This document shows positions 8,775 to 16,837 of a DNA stretch of 20,326 nt, piece after piece (the stretch's first letter is position 1; every line of letters begins with the position of its first letter). The stretch is from NCBI GenBank assembly GCA_015662405.1, contig DQUE01000067.1:1-20326 (forward strand), given 5' to 3'. The translations under genes and the position numbers were made by a program. Source of the stretch: Sulfurimonas autotrophica (GTDB lineage: Bacteria; Campylobacterota; Campylobacteria; Campylobacterales; Sulfurimonadaceae). Below the pieces are notes generated by a model. It searched no databases. It was not told the DNA's origin and worked only from the letters and a program-made list of their open reading frames with translations.

Positions 8775-10334
8775 ATGTTAGATCATATTTTATCGTTATT
8801 AATTTTCTTTCCGGCCTTAGCAGCCTTGTTTGGTTTTATGATACAAAAAGAGAGTATGCGTGCATACGGTATCTCAGTAGCTGCAATTGAGTTTGCATTA
8901 TCATTATGGTTGTGGTTTGCATTTGATGGGAATGTTGCTGGCATGCAGTTTATGGAAAACCTTCCGCTAGTACCTTCTTTTGGGATTAACTATATTCTCG
9001 GTGTTGATGGTATTTCGCTCTTTATTATTATTTTAGCAGCCTTTTTTACAATGATAGGAATTGCAAGTTTAACAGATACACCGAATGTTAAGAATATGAT
9101 AATCACATTGTTGTTTTTACAAATGACTATGGTTGGTGTATTTGCTGCACTTGATGCTATTATATTTTATATTTTTTGGGAACTCTCTCTTGTACCAATG
9201 CTCTATATCATTGGTGCATGGGGTGGGCCATTGCGAATATATGCTTCAATAAAATTCTTTTTATATACATTTGCTGGTTCACTTGTAATGCTTGTTGGTA
9301 TGCTTTTTATGGCATATTTTTATTATCAAGCAACAGGGGTTTGGAGTTTTGCTATCTTAGACTGGTATAGATTGATACTGCCTGAATCATTGCAGTTATG
9401 GTTATTTGCAGCATTTTTTATCGGCTTTGCTATTAAAGTGCCGATGTTTCCATTTCACACTTGGTTACCATATGCGCACGGTCAAGCACCAACAATAGGT
9501 TCTGTGATACTTGCAGCAATTTTATTGAAAATGGGTACATATGCTTTTATTCGTTTTTCTTTACCGATGTTTCCTGATGCTGCTGCATTTTTTATGGTTC
9601 CAATTGCAATTATTGCTATTATTATGATTGTATATACTGCCATGGTTGCTTATGCACAAAAGGATGTCAAGCAGGTTGTTGCCTACTCATCTATTTCACA
9701 TATGGGTGTTATTATTTTAGGAACATTTGCATTAAATGTTGAGGGTATATCAGGATCTATCTTCTTGATGATAGCGCACGGTGTTGTATCTGGTGCACTC
9801 TTTTTACTTGTTGGTGTGATTTATGACAGACGCCATACGAAGATGATGAGTGAATTTGGTGGCTTAGCACATGTAATGCCGAGATATGCAACTATCTTTG
9901 GCGTAATGCTGATGGCTTCAGTTGGTATGCCACTTACGATTAACTTTGTAGGAGAGTTTTTATCACTTCTTGGGTTTTATCAGCAATCGCATATACTTAC
10001 ATTGTTAGCAGGTACAGCAATTATTGTCGGTGCTATTTATATGTTAGCAGCATACAAAAAAATGTTTTTTGGTGAAGTGACAAAAGAAGAAAATAAAAAC
10101 TTAAAAGATGTAAATAAAAGAGAGTGGGTTGCACTGCTTCCACTTGCTGTAATTACTATTTGGCTTGGTATATATCCAAACCCTGTTTTAGCACCAATTG
10201 ATAACTCTGTAAAATCGGTTGTTCAGTTGATGCACAATAAAGCTACAACAGAGTTGGCTAAAGATCGCATTCCAAATTTAGTGAAACCTAAAGTTGTAAT
10301 TATAGAAAAAACTATTATAGAGGAGGTTCACTAA
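8775..10334 (+). CDS. nuoM: Complex I antiporter-like subunit M
   Basis: NuoM is the middle proton-pumping antiporter-like subunit. The 519 residues (E. coli 509) contain the conserved E136 in FWELSLVPMLYIIGAWGG (E. coli E144) and K221 in FAIKVPMFPFHTWLPYAHGQ (E. coli K234). The C-terminus is a charged tail with several Lys and Glu (about residues 485-519) after the last helix. The TAGGAG Shine-Dalgarno site (8761-8766) sits at the end of nuoL. The stop overlaps the nuoN start by one base, just after a perfect AGGAGG at 10321-10326. Confidence 0.96.
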   Translation: MLDHILSLLIFFPALAALFGFMIQKESMRAYGISVAAIEFALSLWLWFAFDGNVAGMQFMENLPLVPSFGINYILGVDGISLFIIILAAFFTMIGIASLTDTPNVKNMIITLLFLQMTMVGVFAALDAIIFYIFWELSLVPMLYIIGAWGGPLRIYASIKFFLYTFAGSLVMLVGMLFMAYFYYQATGVWSFAILDWYRLILPESLQLWLFAAFFIGFAIKVPMFPFHTWLPYAHGQAPTIGSVILAAILLKMGTYAFIRFSLPMFPDAAAFFMVPIAIIAIIMIVYTAMVAYAQKDVKQVVAYSSISHMGVIILGTFALNVEGISGSIFLMIAHGVVSGALFLLVGVIYDRRHTKMMSEFGGLAHVMPRYATIFGVMLMASVGMPLTINFVGEFLSLLGFYQQSHILTLLAGTAIIVGAIYMLAAYKKMFFGEVTKEENKNLKDVNKREWVALLPLAVITIWLGIYPNPVLAPIDNSVKSVVQLMHNKATTELAKDRIPNLVKPKVVIIEKTIIEEVH

Positions 10335-11842
10335 TGTTAGCGCCAATAAATATTTCACTCGATTCATTAAATGTAATAACTCTTGCTCCTATGCTGATAC
10401 CAGTTGTAGGTGCATTGTTGATCCTGATGATTGATGTTATAAAGGGTGGACTTCATAAATCACTCTATGTTGTATTGAGTTTACTCTTTTTATCAATGGA
10501 CTTTTTCTTCTTGCTTGACGCATCAGAGATGTTTACGCAAAATGGTACCGTACTTGGTATGTTTGATGTTATGCTTGTTGATGGTTTGGCAATTTTGTCT
10601 CAGTTTATTATAGTTATGGCTTCAATGCTTTTTATTCCGTTGGCACTGACACATAAACGTTTCCATGAATTTACGTATCCTGAATTTTTTGCACTCTTTT
10701 TGTTTATGATATCGGGTTTTCAGTTTATGGTTGCAACGGATAATCTTATATTGATATTTGTCGGTTTAGAGACTGCATCTTTATCTCTTTATACACTTAT
10801 TGCAATGCACAATCGTGATAAATCTTTTGAAGCAGCAGTAAAATACTTTACAATGGGTGCTTTAGCAGCTGGTTTTTTCAGTTTTGGAGCTATGGTGTTT
10901 TACGCATTGACTGGTTCAGTAGAGATACATAAAATTGCTTTAGTTTTAACAGCAAACGGGTATGCTGATATAGGGTATGTTTTGGTTGGTGTGGCATTTA
11001 TGTTAGCTGCATTTGCTTTTAAGCTTTCACTTATTCCTTTTCATACATGGGCACCTGATGTTTATGAAGGCTCTTCGGCATCTATGGCTGGTTACATGTC
11101 AATTGTTCCAAAAATAGCTGCTTTTGTCGTTGCAATGCGATTTTTTGAATTTTTAGTACATAGTGGGATTGTTTGGCTTGATATCGTTTTATATGCATTT
11201 GTAGTTATTACAATGACAGCTGCAAATATGTGGGCACTTGTACAAACAGATGTAAAACGTATGCTTGCGTATAGTTCTATTTCGCATGCAGGTTTTGTAA
11301 TGGCTGCAATTTTGATAGGAACTACACAATCAAATAGTGCTCTATTTCTCTACTGGGTATTGTTTACTTTTACAAATCTTGGTTCATTTACCATGCTATG
11401 GATATCACGTCAAAAAAGTCTGCCAGAACATCAAATGTCAGATCACTCTTATGATAAATTTGCAGGTATGATCAAAACTGCACCTGTACCAGCATTGATT
11501 ATGGGATTGTTTATGTTAAGTCTTGCAGGTATTCCTCCATTTGCACTTTTTTGGGGGAAAATCTATATGATTAGTGCTGCAGTTACGAGTGGTTATACAA
11601 TCCTTGCACTTATTATGGCACTCAACTCTGCAATAGCAGGATATTATTATTTGAAACTTATTGTCTATATGTTTATGAAAGAGCCTGTTGTGGGCAATGA
11701 TGGACATGTATATGTTTCAAATGCTACATTGGCACTAAAAACTATTATTGGTATAGCAGCTGTAGGAACTATATTTGCTTTTGTTGCCATAAACCCATTA
11801 TTAGAGTTTATTACGGCTTTTGTCTATAATAGCGGATATTAA
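10334..11842 (+). CDS. nuoN: Complex I antiporter-like subunit N
   Basis: NuoN is the proton-pumping subunit next to NuoK. The 502 residues (E. coli 485) have the conserved membrane Glu, E146 in VGLETASLSLYTLIAM, and Lys, K230 in AFKLSLIPFHTWAPDVYEG. The usual PFHxWxPDVYxG signature is complete. It is translated from an ATG overlapping the nuoM stop and preceded by a perfect AGGAGG, which may help keep its level up at the distal end of a long operon. It is the last nuo gene; pflA follows after 32 bases. Confidence 0.96.
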   Translation: MLAPINISLDSLNVITLAPMLIPVVGALLILMIDVIKGGLHKSLYVVLSLLFLSMDFFFLLDASEMFTQNGTVLGMFDVMLVDGLAILSQFIIVMASMLFIPLALTHKRFHEFTYPEFFALFLFMISGFQFMVATDNLILIFVGLETASLSLYTLIAMHNRDKSFEAAVKYFTMGALAAGFFSFGAMVFYALTGSVEIHKIALVLTANGYADIGYVLVGVAFMLAAFAFKLSLIPFHTWAPDVYEGSSASMAGYMSIVPKIAAFVVAMRFFEFLVHSGIVWLDIVLYAFVVITMTAANMWALVQTDVKRMLAYSSISHAGFVMAAILIGTTQSNSALFLYWVLFTFTNLGSFTMLWISRQKSLPEHQMSDHSYDKFAGMIKTAPVPALIMGLFMLSLAGIPPFALFWGKIYMISAAVTSGYTILALIMALNSAIAGYYYLKLIVYMFMKEPVVGNDGHVYVSNATLALKTIIGIAAVGTIFAFVAINPLLEFITAFVYNSGY

Positions 11843-11847
11843 TAGCT

Positions 11848-11853
11848 TATAAT
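11848..11853 (+). promoter_or_regulatory. Possible -10 element for pflA
   Basis: TATAAT lies in the 32-base gap between nuoN and pflA. In Campylobacterota the housekeeping sigma factor needs little beyond a -10 box and upstream T-rich periodicity, so this could give pflA some transcription independent of nuo. The implied start site would fall just before the Shine-Dalgarno site, leaving a very short leader. AT-rich sequence gives such matches by chance, so support is weak. Confidence 0.3.
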
Positions 11854-11860
11854 TTTCAAC

Positions 11861-11867
11861 AAGGGAG
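11861..11867 (+). promoter_or_regulatory. Shine-Dalgarno site fixing the TTG start of pflA
   Basis: AAGGGAG ends seven bases before TTG at 11875. It is the only strong site near the gene's 5' end, and the TTG start yields a complete signal peptide, so both support the rare start codon. Confidence 0.75.
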
Positions 11868-11874
11868 AGAGAAT

Positions 11875-14229
11875 TTGTTCAAATGGATACTCTTTACCTT
11901 TGTCCTTACAAACTCTTTTGCACTAGAGATCTCTATAGAGAGTGCAAAAGATAACTTCATAAAATATGCTACTCTTGACATTCGAGACAAAGAATCTTTT
12001 ACATGTAAAGAGATAAAAGATGATCTTGATAGGGTAGAAGAGATTGTCTGTATCTTTTTAAAAAAACCATCACGAAAAATAAAGTATATTCAAAATGACT
12101 TTTTTAAAATTGACACGAGTGTGCACAAAGATAAATTTATTGTTCGTATTGCACCTTTTTATATAATAGAGTTGATTCCAGAAATTTTTGATTTAACAAA
12201 AGATAATGAGGTTTTCAAAGCACATGTAAAGCGAGCAAAGCAATGGAGCATTATAGGGTATAAAAAAAAGTTTCCACTCTTTACAAAACAAGACTTTTCT
12301 CCTTTATCGCTCAATTTTCCTTTTTATTTGGATAAAGATAAATTACCTTATGTAGGAAGCTTGGATATTAAAGGAAATCCAGTACATATTAAGAGAGTAG
12401 AAGATGTCAAAGAGTATCTTAGAGTAAAAAAATATTTTGAAAAAAAAGAGTATGAACTTTGCCTTGAGAGCATTGATGATATAGTACAAAACTACCCAAA
12501 TACACTCTTTAAAGCAGAACTACTCTACTACAAGATAAAAGTCTATGATAAAATAAAAGATTGGGATAGTCTTATTAGTTGTGCAAAAGAGTTTTTGCAA
12601 GAGTACTCATCAGATGAAAATATAGCAGAGGTACTCTCTCTTATGGCAAAAGCCTATGCAAAAATTGGACAAAACTCCAATGCAGATTATTTTTTTGATC
12701 GTCTGTTTACCGAACATACGCATAATAAATTTGCGCAATGGGGATATATATACAAAGGTGAAATGCTTGAGGAGTCAGGTGCTACAACAAAAGCAATAAA
12801 ATATTATAAAAAAGCACTCTATGAGACGAAAGATCTTGAAGTAGCAGCAAGTGCAGCATATCATTTAGTATCTCTTTATCTTTCATATAAACCAAAAGAG
12901 GCAGTTGTGTATGCTCAGAAGATACTCCAAGCAAAACCTGATTATTTTTTTGAAGATTTTGAATCATCTGTAAAAATGATGGAGGAGTTTGCAAATAAGG
13001 GCTACTATAAAACTGCTGCAGCTATTGCAGATGCGTTGTTACAGCAAATTGATGCTACTTATGATGAGTATGAAGTATTGCTTAAAGATAAAGCTTTATG
13101 GCTTGCTAAAACAAAAGAAAAAAAGAAAGCTTTGGCTGCGCTGAATGCGTATTTGAAAAAATTTCCTGATGGTGATTTTGTCGATGTTGTACAAACAGTA
13201 AAAGATGCATTGTTTTTTGAGGTATCAGATATTAACACGACTGCGAAACTAGCAGAGTTGGACAAACTCATAGAAGAGTACCAAGATGACACTATAGGCA
13301 AACGTGCTTTATATGAAAAGGCAAAACTATTACTCAAAGAAGGAAAATATGCACAAGTATTAGATTTACAACAGCAGTTGGAAGCTTTGGATGAAGATGA
13401 GTATAGTGATGTAAAACAAATCATTCAAGAAGCGGCAATTGCACAGATGCAGCAATCATTAGAAGAGAAAAATTGTAAGCAGGTGTTGGTTATATCTAAT
13501 GAATACAATATTACACTTTCGGATAAATGGGATGATGGCATTTATGAGTGTGCTATGAAAGGAGGAGATTTCCAACTTTCAAAAAGTATAGCAGTGAAAA
13601 ACTTACAATCGAAAAATTTGGATGAACGGAAAAAGTGGTTGTATCGTTATATAAAAGTTGGTTTTGCTACAGGAAACTACAGTGATGTAATTGATGCTGC
13701 AAGAGATTTGATAACATTGATAGAAGAGGATAAAGATGCAAAATATAAAGATGTTTATAGGTATCTTTTTGATGCATATGAAAGAGTAGAACAAAAAACT
13801 AATATGATTGATGCTATGGCAAAAATTGAAGAGATTTTTGGATTAGACTATAAAGATATTGATCGTTATGTTGCTATGGTAAGGCTTGGGAGTGAGAGAG
13901 ATGATGACAACATGATTATCTCCTATGCAAAAAAAGTAATGCAGATACAAAAACAATCACACTCGCATGCACAAAGTCCATATGTAGAATTTGCACTCTA
14001 TCAGGCTTATATGAATAAAAAAGAGTATAGCAAAGCGCTTGGGGTGATGCAGTCTTTAAATAGTGTTAGCCTTGATGCAAGACAAAGAGCAAGACAAAAG
14101 TATTTACTAGGAAGTGTACTTAGTAAGCTGTGGAGAGATGAGGAGGCAAAAAAAGCCTATAAAGAAGCGATAAAAGCTGACCCAGAATCATCATGGGCCA
14201 AACTAGCAAAAAGTGCTTTAGCACTTTAA
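11875..14229 (+). CDS. pflA: PflA, periplasmic TPR protein of the flagellar motor
   Basis: The 784 residues begin with a signal peptide (MFKWILFTFVLTNSFA, likely cut after SFA, residues 1-16). A non-repetitive region of about 160 residues follows, then a long series of helical TPR-like repeats from about residue 178 to the end, for example around residues 190-240, 290-335 and 740-780. In C. jejuni (Cj1565c, about 788 residues) and H. pylori (HP1274), PflA follows nuoN and is a periplasmic TPR protein of the disk and spoke structures around the flagellar motor that help stator assembly; loss paralyses flagella. Order, length, signal peptide and repeats all match. The start is TTG with a strong Shine-Dalgarno site; no nearby ATG would keep the signal peptide. 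Close spacing suggests at least partial read-through from nuo. A different TPR lipoprotein or secretin helper is less likely, as there is no lipobox Cys. Confidence 0.87.
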   Translation: MFKWILFTFVLTNSFALEISIESAKDNFIKYATLDIRDKESFTCKEIKDDLDRVEEIVCIFLKKPSRKIKYIQNDFFKIDTSVHKDKFIVRIAPFYIIELIPEIFDLTKDNEVFKAHVKRAKQWSIIGYKKKFPLFTKQDFSPLSLNFPFYLDKDKLPYVGSLDIKGNPVHIKRVEDVKEYLRVKKYFEKKEYELCLESIDDIVQNYPNTLFKAELLYYKIKVYDKIKDWDSLISCAKEFLQEYSSDENIAEVLSLMAKAYAKIGQNSNADYFFDRLFTEHTHNKFAQWGYIYKGEMLEESGATTKAIKYYKKALYETKDLEVAASAAYHLVSLYLSYKPKEAVVYAQKILQAKPDYFFEDFESSVKMMEEFANKGYYKTAAAIADALLQQIDATYDEYEVLLKDKALWLAKTKEKKKALAALNAYLKKFPDGDFVDVVQTVKDALFFEVSDINTTAKLAELDKLIEEYQDDTIGKRALYEKAKLLLKEGKYAQVLDLQQQLEALDEDEYSDVKQIIQEAAIAQMQQSLEEKNCKQVLVISNEYNITLSDKWDDGIYECAMKGGDFQLSKSIAVKNLQSKNLDERKKWLYRYIKVGFATGNYSDVIDAARDLITLIEEDKDAKYKDVYRYLFDAYERVEQKTNMIDAMAKIEEIFGLDYKDIDRYVAMVRLGSERDDDNMIISYAKKVMQIQKQSHSHAQSPYVEFALYQAYMNKKEYSKALGVMQSLNSVSLDARQRARQKYLLGSVLSKLWRDEEAKKAYKEAIKADPESSWAKLAKSALAL

Positions 14230-14235
14230 GTTTTT
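14208..14235. terminator. Bidirectional terminator between pflA and dapB
   Basis: AAAGTGC (14210-14216), loop TTTA and GCACTTT (14221-14227) form a perfect 7-bp stem. On the + strand it is followed by AAGTTTTT; on the - strand the stem runs straight into a T run (GCACTTTTTG). The hairpin lies in the last pflA codons and just downstream of the dapB stop, so it can end both convergent transcripts. A second palindrome, ACTTTAA-GTTT-TTAAAGT (14223-14240), overlaps it and cannot form at the same time. Confidence 0.55.
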
Positions 14236-15007
14236 AAAGTTCTAAGCAGTCACTTATACTATAAAGTCCCGCTTCTTTGTCTATAAGCCATTTTCCCGCA
14301 CGAAGTGCACCTTTAGAGAAAGTATTTCTTGATGTTGCAGTGTGGTTGAGCTCTATAAACTCTCCATCATTATAAAAGCCAACTGTATGGCGTCCAACAA
14401 TGTCTCCACCACGCAGTGCCATAACAGCTATTTCATCCTTGCTGCGCTCTCCGATATTACCATCTCTGCCACTTACTCGTACTCTGTCTAAGTCTAGTCC
14501 ACGTGCTGCTGCAGCTGATTGGCTTAGTGTGAGTGCTGTACCACTAGGAGCATCTTTTTTATGTCTGTGGTGCATCTCTACAACTTCTATATCAAAACCC
14601 TCTAAGGCTGCTGATGCTTGATAGACAAGTTTGTTTAATAGTGCAACACCTAAAGACATATTTGTTGCATAAAGTATAGGCATAACCTCACTTGCCTGTT
14701 TTAAGAGATTTAATTGATGGGTATTGAGTCCTGTTGTTCCTATTACTAAAGGTTTTGGTGTTTTTATAGCCTCTTCAAGGAGTATCTCACATGCCTCTGG
14801 TAAAGAGAAGTCAATGACTATATCGCAGCTGTTTAAAAAAGCGTGCATATCTGATGTTACCAAAACCGATGGATCAATTGGAAAATCAAGACTATCGCGA
14901 ACATAGACACTTGATAAACTCATCTCTTGTGTTGTTTTTAAATCTTCAAGCAATAGTCTTCCTACACGTCCACTTGCGCCAAATACACCTACTGTAATTT
15001 TTTTCAT
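14234..15007 (-). CDS. dapB: 4-hydroxy-tetrahydrodipicolinate reductase
   Basis: DapB reduces 4-hydroxy-tetrahydrodipicolinate with NAD(P)H in the diaminopimelate/lysine pathway, which also feeds peptidoglycan. The 257 residues show the nucleotide-binding GASGRVG (10-16), GTTG (90-93), the catalytic HHRHK (146-150) and the substrate-binding DAPSGTA (152-158). Length is typical for the short epsilonproteobacterial form. ATG overlaps the trxB stop by four bases (ATGA) and AAAGGAA precedes it, so it is the last gene of the trxA-trxB operon. It ends four bases from the convergent pflA stop. Confidence 0.96.
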   Translation of the reverse strand: MKKITVGVFGASGRVGRLLLEDLKTTQEMSLSSVYVRDSLDFPIDPSVLVTSDMHAFLNSCDIVIDFSLPEACEILLEEAIKTPKPLVIGTTGLNTHQLNLLKQASEVMPILYATNMSLGVALLNKLVYQASAALEGFDIEVVEMHHRHKKDAPSGTALTLSQSAAAARGLDLDRVRVSGRDGNIGERSKDEIAVMALRGGDIVGRHTVGFYNDGEFIELNHTATSRNTFSKGALRAGKWLIDKEAGLYSISDCLEL

Positions 15008-15960
15008 ATTTTGTTCCTTTCATTGAGTAATTTATCGACATAAGAGATAGCACTGAGCGCAGCTACTGCCCCATCTCCTGCGGCTGATACAACCTGTTTT
15101 GGTGCTTCTATGCGAATATCACCTGCTGCAAAGAGACCCGGTAGTGATGTTTTCATACTCAAATCGACAATCACCTGCCCTTGTTCATTCACATCGCATA
15201 AAAAGCTACCATCTTCTTGCATGAGTGTTTGATTATTTACATCATTGCCAACAAAAACAAAAACACCAGGTACTTTTATATCTCTTATATTACCATTTTT
15301 ATTTGTAACTTTTAAGCCACTTACTCCATTTGCATCCCCATAAACTTCTGTAGGAGTGGAGTTGAGTACAAGCTCTATTTTGTCATTTTCCTCTACGCGT
15401 TTTATGGTGTTTGGTGCTGCACGAAAGCTCTCTCGTCTATGGATAAGATATACTTTTGTACATATTTTAGCAAGATAGAGTGCTTCTTCAAGAGCAGTAT
15501 CACCGCCACCTATAACAGCGACCTCTTTGCCTTTATAGAAAAATCCGTCACAAGTAGCACAGGTACTGACACCTCTTCCGAAAAATTCATCTTCGCCTTT
15601 AAAACCAGCACGACGTGGAGAGGATCCTGTACATACGATAACACTGTGTGCATGCATAGTCGTTCCATCTGATTTGAGAATCTCAAAAAGATTGCTCTTT
15701 TTTGATATACGGCTTACTTCTGCCATGTCATGTTGTAATCCAAATTTTTGACACTGCTTAGGCCATGGCATCATTAAATCCATTCCGGAAATATCTCCTG
15801 TTACTCCAGGGTAGTTCTCTATCTCTGAACTTTGCGTAATTTGTCCGCCTGGCATCCCTTTTTCATACATTACTACATTTTCAAGTCCACCGCGTGTAGT
15901 ATATAATCCTGCGGTCAGACCTGCTGGCCCACCGCCTATAATTGCACACTCTAATGTCAT
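15004..15960 (-). CDS. trxB: Thioredoxin reductase
   Basis: TrxB is a cytoplasmic FAD enzyme that uses NADPH to reduce thioredoxin. The 318 residues include the FAD-binding GGGPAG (9-14), the redox pair C134-A-T-C137, the NADPH-site GGGDTA (151-156) with HRR (174-176) for the 2'-phosphate, and a second FAD motif FAAGDIR near residue 280. It is of the usual low-molecular-weight bacterial type. ATG overlaps the upstream gene's stop by four bases, with AGGAGA a few bases before. Its substrate TrxA is encoded two genes upstream. Confidence 0.95.
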   Translation of the reverse strand: MTLECAIIGGGPAGLTAGLYTTRGGLENVVMYEKGMPGGQITQSSEIENYPGVTGDISGMDLMMPWPKQCQKFGLQHDMAEVSRISKKSNLFEILKSDGTTMHAHSVIVCTGSSPRRAGFKGEDEFFGRGVSTCATCDGFFYKGKEVAVIGGGDTALEEALYLAKICTKVYLIHRRESFRAAPNTIKRVEENDKIELVLNSTPTEVYGDANGVSGLKVTNKNGNIRDIKVPGVFVFVGNDVNNQTLMQEDGSFLCDVNEQGQVIVDLSMKTSLPGLFAAGDIRIEAPKQVVSAAGDGAVAALSAISYVDKLLNERNKI

Positions 15961-16439
15961 AATTTTTTCTCCTGTAGTTCATCTAAATTGTCAAGTTTTC
16001 GTATCATACTATTTTGCTTATAAAGAGAATCTTTTGTTCTTTTTATAAAAAACATAGATGGTGAATTGTATATATTGAATCGTTGTATAAATTTTAACGA
16101 TGTATTTGTCCCACTTCTTAAGAAGATAGTAGTTTTTGTGTTTTTTCGGACTCTGTTATAGTAATCAATTGCAAGAATTGGGAGATGTAAATCCAGATTT
16201 GCAAGTTTGTCCATAGTGCCTTTTTCTCGTGATGAGTAAAATATGACTATGTATTCATCTGCGCTCGGTGTAAAAAGATCATTTTTTTCATAATAAACAA
16301 ACTCTTTAAAGTTAATAAATTTATATTCTGAAAATTTATAGTTAAAGTAAGCAAAAGCACCTGCAATCATTGCGGCACCAAAAAAAGAAGCAAGAAGTGT
16401 GGAGAGAGAGAAGAGGCTTTTGCCTCCCTTTCTAGCCAC
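15957..16439 (-). CDS. Membrane-anchored, cysteine-free thioredoxin-like protein
   Basis: I do not recognise a named gene. The 160 residues begin with a positively charged stretch (R3, K4, K7) and one hydrophobic helix (about 10-33), which predicts an N-in anchor with the rest outside the cytoplasmic membrane. The soluble part looks like a reduced thioredoxin fold: a strand YIVIFYS (63-69), then SSREKG where the CxxC would be, and FNIYNSPSMFFIK (121-133), which matches the spacing of the cis-Pro segment of TrxA (FGIRSIPTIMFFK), with P127 at the cis-Pro. There is no Cys anywhere in the protein, so no thiol chemistry of its own is possible. It starts with GTG, 17 bases after trxA, behind a weak AGG site; it overlaps trxB by four bases. 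The operon suggests a link to redox or protein folding. The fold is inferred from motif spacing only. Confidence 0.7.
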   Translation of the reverse strand: MARKGGKSLFSLSTLLASFFGAAMIAGAFAYFNYKFSEYKFINFKEFVYYEKNDLFTPSADEYIVIFYSSREKGTMDKLANLDLHLPILAIDYYNRVRKNTKTTIFLRSGTNTSLKFIQRFNIYNSPSMFFIKRTKDSLYKQNSMIRKLDNLDELQEKKL

Positions 16440-16456
16440 TTTTGTATTACCTGAAA

Positions 16457-16777
16457 TTACGCTAATAGCGCGTCAATTTTTTCTGCAAGAGCTTGTTTCG
16501 ATTGCGCTCCAACAATTTGATCTACCATTTCACCATCTTTGAAGAACATGATAGTTGGAATGGAACGAATACCAAACTTCACAGCAATATCTTGCTCTTC
16601 ATCAGTATTTACTTTACAAATTTTCGCTTTTCCATCATAATCTTCTGCTAACTCTTCAATGACAGGAGCAATCATGCGGCATGGTCCACACCATGGAGCC
16701 CAGAAATCGACTAAAGATACGCCTTCTTTAAGAGTATCTTCAAAAGTTGCATTAGTTAATTCTATATATTTACCCAT
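16457..16777 (-). CDS. trxA: Thioredoxin
   Basis: TrxA is the small cytoplasmic disulfide reductase that supplies electrons to ribonucleotide reductase, peroxiredoxins and other targets. The 106 residues contain WAPWCGPC with active Cys 30 and 33, the cis-Pro P74 in IRSIPTIMFF, and a classical C-terminal helix. Its first gene position, its own -10 element and an AAAGGA Shine-Dalgarno site (8 bases before ATG) suggest strong expression of the trxA-trxB-dapB operon. Confidence 0.97.
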   Translation of the reverse strand: MGKYIELTNATFEDTLKEGVSLVDFWAPWCGPCRMIAPVIEELAEDYDGKAKICKVNTDEEQDIAVKFGIRSIPTIMFFKDGEMVDQIVGAQSKQALAEKIDALLA

Positions 16778-16809
16778 TTTGTAAATCCTTTTTGTTTGTT
16801 ATGAGGGGT

Positions 16810-16815
16810 ATTATA
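16810..16815 (-). promoter_or_regulatory. -10 element of the trxA operon
   Basis: TATAAT, read on the minus strand, lies 32 bases upstream of the trxA ATG in the 60-base gap after the histidinol-phosphatase gene. A start site near 16803 gives a leader of about 25 bases that includes the AAAGGA ribosome site. The region upstream is AT-rich with T tracts, as usual for Campylobacterota sigma-70 promoters that lack a defined -35 box. Confidence 0.6.
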
Positions 16816-16837
16816 CAAGTGTTATTATTAATTTTAA

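Noticed and set aside
13059..13424. Long minus-strand frame inside pflA, and similar antisense frames within nuo genes and cheZ
   Set aside because: They lie wholly inside genes with clear homology, have no ribosome sites or recognisable motifs, and their Ser/Phe-rich composition is what the antisense of Lys/Glu-rich coding gives.
16457..16777. Alternative reading of the 16457-16777 gene as a periplasmic DsbE/TlpA-type thioredoxin
   Set aside because: There is no signal peptide or anchor, and WCGPC with classical TrxA length points to cytoplasmic thioredoxin.
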